Assembly (NCBI GenBank): GCA_927911475.1
Contig: CAKMPP010000091.1
Location: 1-6,455 of the forward strand
Origin: an uncultured Solobacterium sp.
GTDB taxonomy: Bacteria > Bacillota_I > Bacilli_A > Erysipelotrichales > Erysipelotrichaceae
DNA length: 6,455 bases
Direction of reading: 5' to 3'
Part shown: one piece after another, positions 1-5,255 of the stretch
Layout: the number at the start of each line of letters is the position of its first letter
Position numbering within the stretch: the stretch's first letter is position 1
Made by a program: the position numbers and the translations under genes
Notes under the pieces: model-generated
What the model was told of the DNA's origin: nothing
Database searches by the model: none
What the model saw: the letters and a program-made list of their open reading frames with translations, nothing else

Positions 1-290
1 GAACCAACTGATAAGTAAACTAAGTCAGGATATGTTCCGGCTTGAACTTCACTACGTAATGTATCAGCGATGTTCTTTTCTAAACGAAGGTCAACCTTAA
101 CGCCTTCCTTTTCTTCGAAAGCCTTAACAACAGCTTCCCAACCCTTTGTGCCATATCCGCCATCTAGACCAGAAATGTGCAATGTTGTTTCTTCACTTTC
201 CTTCTGTGAAGAAGCAGCTTCTTTTTTACTACAGCCAATAGCACCGACTGCGAGTAAACCAGCTAATGATAATGTCAATAACTTTTTCAT
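1..290 (-). CDS. Sugar ABC transporter substrate-binding lipoprotein (N-terminal part, cut by window edge)
   Basis: The first 96 codons of an extracellular solute-binding protein are visible; the rest lies beyond base 1. The start is MKKLLTLSLAGLL, a charged n-region plus a hydrophobic stretch. A lipobox AIGC follows, with Cys20 as the expected lipidation and cleavage site, then a polar Ser/Lys/Glu linker typical of membrane-tethered binding proteins. From about residue 37 the mature domain begins (TLHISGLDGGYG, then KGWEAVVKAFEEKEGVKVDL and YPDLVYLSVG). This pattern of an early beta strand, a helix with KAFEE and a YPDLVYL strand is usual in carbohydrate-binding proteins of the CUT1 type (SBP family 1). 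The sugar cannot be named; an amino-sugar or oligosaccharide is possible. Good Shine-Dalgarno sequences precede the ATG. Permease genes would be expected downstream, outside the window. The gene is divergent from the AraC-type regulator, which suggests that regulator controls it. The reading frame is intact as far as it goes. Confidence 0.87.
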   Translation of the reverse strand, partial: MKKLLTLSLAGLLAVGAIGCSKKEAASSQKESEETTLHISGLDGGYGTKGWEAVVKAFEEKEGVKVDLRLEKNIADTLRSEVQAGTYPDLVYLSVG

Positions 291-295
291 ATGTT

Positions 296-309
296 CCTCT
301 TTTCCTCCT
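296..309 (-). promoter_or_regulatory. Ribosome binding region of the sugar-binding protein gene
   Basis: On the minus strand, AGGAGG (304-309) and AGAGG (296-300) lie 13 and 5 bases upstream of the ATG at 288-290. The nearer one has workable spacing; the farther one is the stronger match but sits rather far away. Together they support the chosen start. Confidence 0.6.
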
Positions 310-331
310 AAGAAACTTATTTGATAATTTC

Positions 332-360
332 AGTTTATGGGTGAAAACGCTTTCAAACAA
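332..360 (-). promoter_or_regulatory. Probable sigma-A promoter of the sugar-binding protein gene
   Basis: On the minus strand, TTGTTT (355-360) and TAAACT (332-337) are separated by exactly 17 bases. Each matches the consensus at only about four of six positions, so the promoter looks weak and activator-dependent. The cre palindrome fills the spacer and touches the last base of the -35 box, and the AraC-like direct repeats lie just upstream of the -35. That arrangement is what makes this otherwise modest match believable. Confidence 0.5.
342..355. promoter_or_regulatory. cre site (CcpA catabolite-repression operator)
   Basis: TGAAAACGCTTTCA fits the Bacillota catabolite-responsive element (TGWAARCGYTWWCA-like) and is nearly fully palindromic about its central CG. 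It lies 52 bases upstream of the sugar-binding protein ATG, between the putative -35 and -10 boxes, where CcpA with HPr-Ser-P would block RNA polymerase. This fits glucose repression of a sugar-uptake gene. A LacI/GalR-family local repressor could use a similar palindrome, but no such gene is in view. Confidence 0.8.
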
Positions 361-363
361 GAG

Positions 364-394
364 ATATATTGCTAAATATTATCGAAATATTGCT
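364..394. promoter_or_regulatory. Candidate AraC-type operator: direct repeats 21 bp apart
   Basis: ATATATTGCT (364-373) and AAATATTGCT (385-394) match at 9 of 10 positions and are offset by 21 bp, two helical turns. That is the classical layout of two half-sites for an AraC-family regulator. The repeat at 364-373 lies only 3 bp from the putative -35 box of the divergent sugar-binding gene, the usual place for activation. Assignment to the adjacent AraC gene is inference. The region is AT-rich, so chance repeats are possible. Confidence 0.5.
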
Positions 395-420
395 GTGATA
401 TATCTATTTCGCAATATTTC
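384..420. repeat. Perfect 10-bp inverted repeat in the divergent control region
   Basis: GAAATATTGC (384-393) is matched exactly by its reverse complement GCAATATTTC (411-420), with 17 bp between. The right arm is therefore a third, inverted copy of the AATATTGC half-site, close to where the regulator's own promoter should be. It may serve autoregulation or looping. No T-tract follows, so it is not a terminator. Confidence 0.55.
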
Positions 421-465
421 ATATAAACAATTAAAAATTAAGAATGCCAAAATGCGTTACATGGT

Positions 466-1315
466 ATGATTAAAGCGATGATTACAGCTATTTCTCAGAA
501 CCAAAACGAAGATCGTTCACTAGGTAAGATCTTGTACGTTACCCACTCCCGCTATGAGGGAGATTGGCACTCAACTCCGCACAGTCATGCGTGTGCAGAG
601 CTTTTCTATGTCATCTCTGGTGAAGGCAAATTCTTTGTTGAAGGGAAATACCTAGACATTCAAGCAGATGACCTCATTATTGTAAACTCATATATTGAAC
701 ACACCGAGGTTAGTAAAGAGAATTCCCCTCTTGAATATATTGTAGCAGGTATTGAAGGTTTACACTTCCATAGTGATGATAAACGCTTCAATAGTAACTT
801 CAGTATGCATAACTATAAAGCATACAAGAATGATATTCTTTTCTATCTCAAAACATTACTGCATGAAATGGAACATCAAGATGAATACTCTCAACACTTA
901 GTAAACTCCTTATTAGAGATTATGCTTATCAACATGGTACGTCGTACCAATACAACGCTAAATGTATCTCCAGTAAAAAAAGACAACGAAAGAATGTATC
1001 TTTATCGAAAACTATATCAATGATCACTTTAAAGAAGATATCGACCTAGACAAGCTCAGTGAATTAACATTCTTAAATAAATATTACTTAGTACATGCAT
1101 TCAACCAATATAAAGGGATTTCTCCGATGCGCTACTTAATACAGCGCAGAATCTCCGAAGCAAAATTCCTATTGGAGACCACCAGTTATAGTATGAATGA
1201 TATTTCTGCTATCATTGGCTTCTCGAATCAAAACTACTTTACCTTTGCTTTTAAGCGTGAGATTGGTTGTTCTCCAAGTACGTATCGTAAACAATTCCTA
1301 AAAACAAAAGACTAA
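466..1315 (+). pseudogene. AraC-family transcriptional regulator, interrupted by a +1 frameshift
   Basis: The gene encodes an AraC-type regulator of about 282 residues once one base is removed, a normal family length. Residues about 21-100 form the sensing AraC_binding/cupin domain, with HSTPHSH around residues 35-41, then ELFYVISGEGKFFVEG and the later IEHT. The first frame runs 466-1023 and ends in TGA after 185 residues. From about 1001 the protein continues in the next frame as IENYINDHFKEDIDL, then the first helix-turn-helix (LDKLSELTFLNKYYL), GISPMRYL, and the second helix-turn-helix (MNDISAIIGFSNQNYF, GCSPSTYRK). Deleting one T from the TTT at 1001-1003 restores MYLIENYINDHF. No in-frame ATG, GTG or TTG occurs before 1127, so a complete DNA-binding domain cannot be made separately. 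ATG 466 is the first possible start; I see no good Shine-Dalgarno before it or before ATG 478. It probably regulates the divergent sugar-uptake gene. Sequencing error is the alternative to true inactivation. Confidence 0.85.
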
Positions 1316-1327
1316 AAACATGCATAC

Positions 1328-1353
1328 AAAAAAAGCCGGTTCTCGGCTTTTTT
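1328..1353. terminator. Bidirectional intrinsic terminator between the AraC-type gene and pheT
   Basis: AGCCG (1334-1338) and CGGCT (1344-1348) form a stem around a GTTCT loop. Flanking A7 on the left and T6 on the right extend the stem and give a T-tract on either strand. It lies 12 bases after the regulator's stop codon and 1 base beyond the pheT stop, so it serves both convergent genes. Confidence 0.92.
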
Positions 1354-1354
1354 A

Positions 1355-3751
1355 TTATGAGCGTAAGTCTGCAGATAGCTTTTCTTTGAGTTTTTCAAGA
1401 ATCGCATCATGAACAGTACGTACTTCTTCATCATTTAGTGTATGATCAGAAGCTTGGTATGTAATACGTAGAGCTACAGATTTCTTACCTGCTTCAACAT
1501 GTTCTCCTTCGTAAATATCGAATACTTCCGATTTACGAACAAGCTTCTTACCCGTACTGTTAATAATCTTTAACATTTCTTCTGCTGTTACTTCTCTATC
1601 TACAACTAATGCAATATCGCGTGAAATTGATGGATAACGATCAATCGGTACAAACTTCACCTTAGAAGCACTTGTCTCATTTACGACATCCAATGAAAGT
1701 TCCGCATATGTTACTCGTTTTAAATCATATTTCTTTGCATAGCTTGGATGTAACTCACCAAATAAACCTAATAGTTTACGGTCTAAGAGAATTTCTGCAC
1801 TGCGATATGGATGGAAATGTTCTACATCTGTAGTATTAGGACGTACAGTAATACGTGCGTCATTGAAACCACAACGATTTAACCATGTCATTAGGATTCC
1901 CTTTAAGGCATAGAAATCACCAGCTTCATTTAACTTGTGAAGTGGATCATTTTGAACATTACCGTCTAATACAACTGCAAGTCTTTCTTCTTCCTTATCC
2001 TTTGCATAAACCTTAGAGATTTCAAATAACAAGTTATCTGTATTTTGGTGCGCTTCATTGTACTGCACACATGTTAATACAGAGTTTGATAAACTTGCAC
2101 GAATATACTTACGATTCTCTGACATTGGCATCGCAAGAGGAATCGCTTCACCAAGTGGAGATAACGCTGTCTTCATCTCGTCTCCAGAGATTAATGTATA
2201 TGTGACAATTTCATTAAGACCAAAGGCCTTCAATGTTTCGCGTGTCATACGTCTGAGTTTCTGCTTTGGTGATAATTGACCAACGGTTGTACTCATCACT
2301 GGTAATGTAGATTTCAAAGTATCAAAACCAATTAAGCGTACAATTTCTTCATCGATGTCTGCACGACCTTCGATATCAACACGGTAACTTGGAATATGAC
2401 ATGTAATCTCATCTCCATTTACTTCTGGTTCAAAGTTTAACCATGTCAGTGTTTCTTTTACTTCATCCATTGTAAATGCTGTACCTAATAAGGCATTACA
2501 GTGAGAGAGTGTTTCCGTTACCACAACTGGCTTATAGCCATCTGTACCATAAATTACCGTCTCTTCAAATCCATCTGCACATGCATACTCTTGTAAGAGT
2601 TGTACAGAACGGTCCATAGCCTTTTGTGCTGCTAATGCCTCAATACCTTTTGTAAAGCGTTGTGCAGCCTCAGTAATGAGATTTAAACGAATGGATGAGC
2701 GACGTACGGAAGTCTTATTGAAATGTGCTGCTTCAATAAAGATACCTTCTGTCGTTTCATCAATCATGGACTCTTCCCCACCCATGATGCCAGCAATACC
2801 AGTCACTTCACCATTTGTAGTGATAAGGATATCACCCTTTTCAATCGCAAACTCGACACCATCCAGTGCAGTCATCTTTAACTCACGATCATCCACAACT
2901 GTAATTTCTCTTGTTGGAAGCTTTGCAAGATTGTAATAGTGTAATGGCTGTCCTATTTCGAGCATTACAAAGTTAGAAATATCAACAACATTATTGATGG
3001 AGTTAATACCTGCCGCATGTAAGTATTCCACCATCCACTTTGGAGATGGTCCTACCTTTACATGATTTACAACTTTACCCATGAAGAAATCACACTTTTC
3101 AGTATTGCTTGTTACCTTAAATGTGGATGGTGTTCCAATGTTGGATTTACCAGCATAATCAGGCCACTTCACCTCACGGTGTAAAATAGCACCAACTTCT
3201 TTTGCCATATTCCACATGCTAGAGCAATCTGCACGATTTGGTGTTAATGATACATCTAAAATCGTGTCATCATAGCCTATGTATCCAAGTACATTTGTTT
3301 CACCAACAGGTGCGTCCTGTGGTAACTCTTCAATTCCATTAATTTGTTTTTCTGTAAGATATTTATGATCAATACCTAACTCACGTAGTGAGCAAAGCAT
3401 ACCATTTGATTCAATTCCATGAAGTGGCTTTGCTTGAATGGTGATACCAGGTAAAACTGCACCAGGTAAAGCTGCGATTACCTTTAAACCTAATCGGCAG
3501 TTTGAAGCACCACATACAATTTGCGTTGTATCGTTTTCACCTGCTCCATAGCGAACGATTGTACGGTGTAAATGTGTATCTGGAATATCTTCACATTCAA
3601 TTATTTCCGCTATCACAAGACCAGTGCCTTGTGCCATCAGTTCAATTCCTTCAACTTCTAGCCCTGCAGTTGTTAATTTGTCCGCTAGTTGTTGTGGAGT
3701 AATATCACTTAAATCTACATATTCCTGTAGCCATTTATAACTTAGTCTCAT
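1355..3751 (-). CDS. pheT: Phenylalanyl-tRNA synthetase beta subunit
   Basis: PheT is the large subunit of the cytoplasmic alpha2beta2 enzyme that charges tRNA-Phe. It binds tRNA and hydrolyses mischarged Tyr-tRNA-Phe. The product has 798 residues, close to the usual bacterial size near 800. Domain order is normal: N-terminal MRLSYKWLQEYVDL; an OB-fold tRNA-binding domain about 40-150 (QIVCGASNCR, ALPGAVLPG, GIESNGMLCS, RELGI); B3/B4 editing domain about 210-385 (INNVVDISNFVMLEIGQPLH, GIMGG); B5 domain about 410-482 (IPSYRVDIEGRADIDEEIVR); a catalytically inactive synthetase-like core; and a C-terminal FDX-ACB anticodon-binding domain about 700-798 (DRYPSISRDIALVVD). I choose ATG 3751 rather than TTG 3772, because AGGAGG lies 6 bases before 3751 and the family's N-terminus starts there. 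The gene follows pheS by 13 bases in one operon. The frame is intact throughout, with its own terminator at the end. The OB-fold segment IPDTHLHRTIVRYG departs from the more common HPDADRL form. Confidence 0.97.
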   Translation of the reverse strand: MRLSYKWLQEYVDLSDITPQQLADKLTTAGLEVEGIELMAQGTGLVIAEIIECEDIPDTHLHRTIVRYGAGENDTTQIVCGASNCRLGLKVIAALPGAVLPGITIQAKPLHGIESNGMLCSLRELGIDHKYLTEKQINGIEELPQDAPVGETNVLGYIGYDDTILDVSLTPNRADCSSMWNMAKEVGAILHREVKWPDYAGKSNIGTPSTFKVTSNTEKCDFFMGKVVNHVKVGPSPKWMVEYLHAAGINSINNVVDISNFVMLEIGQPLHYYNLAKLPTREITVVDDRELKMTALDGVEFAIEKGDILITTNGEVTGIAGIMGGEESMIDETTEGIFIEAAHFNKTSVRRSSIRLNLITEAAQRFTKGIEALAAQKAMDRSVQLLQEYACADGFEETVIYGTDGYKPVVVTETLSHCNALLGTAFTMDEVKETLTWLNFEPEVNGDEITCHIPSYRVDIEGRADIDEEIVRLIGFDTLKSTLPVMSTTVGQLSPKQKLRRMTRETLKAFGLNEIVTYTLISGDEMKTALSPLGEAIPLAMPMSENRKYIRASLSNSVLTCVQYNEAHQNTDNLLFEISKVYAKDKEEERLAVVLDGNVQNDPLHKLNEAGDFYALKGILMTWLNRCGFNDARITVRPNTTDVEHFHPYRSAEILLDRKLLGLFGELHPSYAKKYDLKRVTYAELSLDVVNETSASKVKFVPIDRYPSISRDIALVVDREVTAEEMLKIINSTGKKLVRKSEVFDIYEGEHVEAGKKSVALRITYQASDHTLNDEEVRTVHDAILEKLKEKLSADLRS

Positions 3752-3757
3752 TGCCTT

Positions 3758-3763
3758 CCTCCT
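3758..3763 (-). promoter_or_regulatory. pheT Shine-Dalgarno sequence
   Basis: A perfect AGGAGG on the minus strand, 6 bases before ATG 3751. It falls inside the 13-base gap between the pheS stop and pheT and decides the pheT start against an upstream TTG at 3772. Confidence 0.85.
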
Positions 3764-3764
3764 C

Positions 3765-4802
3765 TTAGTCAAAACGATCGAATGTCTTCAAAAAGCGAAC
3801 GTCATTTGTATAGAAGTTGCGAATATCATCAATTCCATATTTCAACATCGCAACTCTTTCAAGTCCTACACCGAAGGCAAATCCAGAATACTTCTCAGGA
3901 TCAAATCCATTCATGCGTAATACATTTGGATGTACCATACCTGCACCTAGGATTTCAATCCAACCAGATCCCTTACATACGTTACAACCCTTACCATTAC
4001 AGAACGGACAGGATACATCAACTTCTACAGAAGGTTCTGTAAATGGGAAGTATGATGGACGGAAACGAACTGTTCTACCTTGACCAAACATTGTGCTAGC
4101 CATGTATTCTAGTGTTCCCTTCAGGTCAGCTAAAGTAATATTCTCGCCAACGACAAGGCCTTCACATTGCATAAACTGATGACTGTGTGTTGCATCGTCG
4201 TCATCACGACGATACACCTTACCTGGGCAAATTAACTTGATTGGAACCTGCCCCTTTGCCTTTTCTAATTCACGCATCTGCATCGCAGTTGTATGTGTTC
4301 TTAATAATGTATTTGGATCGATATAGAAGGTATCCTGCATATCACGTGCTGGGTGATCTTTTGGTGTATTGGCCAATTCAAAGTTGTAGTAATCCTGTTC
4401 AACTTCAGGACCTTCCGCAACCTTATAGCCCATACTCAAGAAGAGATCTTCAATCTCCTGTTGAATCATCACAAGTGGATGTGTCGTTCCAAGTTTATGG
4501 ATATCTCCAGCTAATGTAACGTCAATCTTTTCGGCTTCTAACTTACCCGCAAGAGCCGCAATCTTTAATACTTCTTCTTTTGACTCCAATACTTTGGCAA
4601 CCGTATCCTTACATACGTTTACCTTCTGGCCAAAGGCCGGCTTTTCCTCTGGTGGTAAAGCTTTCATCTCAGACATAAGCGCCTGAATACTTCCCTTTTT
4701 ACCTAAGTATTGAATTTTGACTTGTTGTAGTTGTTCCAAGTTGCTTGCTTGCTCAATCGCAGCTAACGCTTCTTCTTGGACCTGCATAACTTTATCGCTC
4801 AT
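3765..4802 (-). CDS. pheS: Phenylalanyl-tRNA synthetase alpha subunit
   Basis: PheS is the catalytic subunit that activates phenylalanine with ATP and transfers it to tRNA-Phe. The product has 345 residues, the usual size in Bacillota. Residues 1 to about 90 form the N-terminal coiled-coil arm that contacts tRNA. The class II synthetase core follows: motif 1 around 108-134 (HPLVMIQQEIEDLFLSMGY, GPEVE); motif 2 at 197-215 (YRRDDDDATHSHQFMQCEG); and motif 3 at 307-323 (GFAFGVGLERVAMLKYG). Ala309 in GFAFG corresponds to E. coli Ala294, which shapes the phenylalanine pocket, so ordinary specificity is expected. A four-cysteine cluster at 265-276 (CPFC, then CNVC) is also present; it resembles the cluster in Bacillus-type PheS and may bind zinc. 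GGAGGA lies 8 bases before the ATG. The gene is first in the operon with pheT and is preceded by a T-box leader, so transcription should depend on tRNA-Phe charging. Confidence 0.98.
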   Translation of the reverse strand: MSDKVMQVQEEALAAIEQASNLEQLQQVKIQYLGKKGSIQALMSEMKALPPEEKPAFGQKVNVCKDTVAKVLESKEEVLKIAALAGKLEAEKIDVTLAGDIHKLGTTHPLVMIQQEIEDLFLSMGYKVAEGPEVEQDYYNFELANTPKDHPARDMQDTFYIDPNTLLRTHTTAMQMRELEKAKGQVPIKLICPGKVYRRDDDDATHSHQFMQCEGLVVGENITLADLKGTLEYMASTMFGQGRTVRFRPSYFPFTEPSVEVDVSCPFCNGKGCNVCKGSGWIEILGAGMVHPNVLRMNGFDPEKYSGFAFGVGLERVAMLKYGIDDIRNFYTNDVRFLKTFDRFD

Positions 4803-4810
4803 CGACCTTT

Positions 4811-4816
4811 TCCTCC
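4811..4816 (-). promoter_or_regulatory. pheS Shine-Dalgarno sequence
   Basis: GGAGGA on the minus strand, 8 bases before ATG 4802, just after the T-tract of the T-box terminator. Only read-through transcripts would carry it. Confidence 0.85.
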
Positions 4817-4818
4817 AT

Positions 4819-4847
4819 AAAAAAATTCCTGCAAAATATTGCAGGAA
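4819..4847 (-). terminator. Regulated intrinsic terminator of the pheST T-box
   Basis: On the minus strand, TTCCTGCAA (4839-4847) and TTGCAGGAA (4826-4834) form a perfect 9-bp stem with a TATT loop, followed by seven T residues (4819-4825). The TCCT in its 5' arm is also complementary to the AGGA at the start of the T-box motif, so this hairpin and the antiterminator are mutually exclusive. Confidence 0.93.
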
Positions 4848-5042
4848 CGTTATTCACGCGGTACCATCCTGATTCGCACAAACGTGCGCACCTCAATTGA
4901 TCTGTAACGTAGATATACGGGGATGATTAATCCCACTGGAAAAGTGAATTCACCAAGCGTCTTCTATAGAACCCTTTCAGCGTTTAGGTTCCTCTCTTTC
5001 TATAGCGTGTTTGGCTACTACTCTTTTCGTTATCGCTTTAAT
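4819..5042 (-). promoter_or_regulatory. T-box riboswitch (tRNA-Phe sensing leader) of pheST
   Basis: This is a transcriptional T-box leader of about 220 bases. Minus-strand landmarks run in the expected order: GAAAAGAGTAGTA (5016-5028) at the base of Stem I; the AGAGAG bulge motif (4992-4997); the distal-loop motif GCTGAAA (4975-4981), flanked by GAACC/GGTTC pairing; the specifier region; a short hairpin CGCAC-GTTT-GTGCG (4875-4888); and the T-box AGGATGGTACCGCG (4857-4870), one base off the common AGGGTGGTACCGCG. The terminator follows. The likely specifier is the Phe codon TTC in GAATTCAC (4946-4948). A second TTC at 4969-4971 is less likely because it sits in the GGTTC stem arm. TGGT in the bulge can pair with ACCA, matching the A discriminator of tRNA-Phe. 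Uncharged tRNA-Phe would stabilise the antiterminator and allow pheST transcription. I did not compute the full fold. Confidence 0.94.
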
Positions 5043-5048
5043 AGCCAT

Positions 5049-5078
5049 ATTATACGGCAAATCGCATAAAAATGTCAC
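5049..5078 (-). promoter_or_regulatory. Sigma-A promoter of pheST
   Basis: On the minus strand, GTGACA (5073-5078) is a five-of-six -35 match, and a perfect TATAAT (5049-5054) follows after 18 bases. Transcription would start near 5042, just before the T-box Stem I motif. The roughly 140 bases between this promoter and the ABC-gene terminator hold no gene that I can support. Confidence 0.85.
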
Positions 5079-5219
5079 TAGTTTCCACAAAATCAATTTC
5101 TGCAAATAAAGTTTTCCAACGTCAATTGTAGATTCTCTTAGCAATAACTCAATCGTCCGTAATTTATAGGCATACCCATAATCCCTGTGACAGATGACAA
5201 ATGTTTTCTTCTTTTGCTT

Positions 5220-5247
5220 AAAGAAAATATACTGTCGAAACAGTATA
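5220..5247 (-). terminator. Intrinsic terminator after the ABC transporter gene
   Basis: On the minus strand, TATACTGT and ACAGTATA form a perfect 8-bp stem closed by a TTCG tetraloop, followed by TTTTCTTT. It starts 8 bases after the ABC gene stop. The stem is AT-rich but the loop is a stable type. It isolates pheST from the upstream transport gene. Confidence 0.82.
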
Positions 5248-5255
5248 CCTTCTGG

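Noticed and set aside
395..413. TGTGATATATC as a possible Crp-type cAMP-receptor site.
   Set aside because: The second half (TCACA at the right spacing) is missing, and the adjacent cre site points to CcpA-type catabolite control.
70..469. Two overlapping plus-strand open frames (70-324 and 266-469) that could look like small proteins.
   Set aside because: The first is antisense to the well-supported lipoprotein gene. The second runs through the control region with its cre and promoter elements. Neither has a ribosome site or a recognisable domain.
994..1023. Programmed +1 frameshift in the AraC-type gene: the shift site reads CTT-T, like the CUU slip codon of prfB.
   Set aside because: There is no upstream Shine-Dalgarno-like stimulator, and no stop codon directly follows the slip codon; the TGA is 18 bases farther on. 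AraC regulators are not known to use recoding. A simple insertion is more likely.
2058..4519. Several plus-strand open frames of 66-92 codons antisense to pheS and pheT.
   Set aside because: They are shadows of strongly conserved coding sequence, without ribosome sites or recognisable protein features.
5154..5200. A possible second minus-strand promoter (TATAAA near 5162-5167) upstream of the pheST promoter.
   Set aside because: No acceptable -35 box lies 16-18 bases away, whereas the GTGACA/TATAAT pair just downstream is well placed for the T-box leader.
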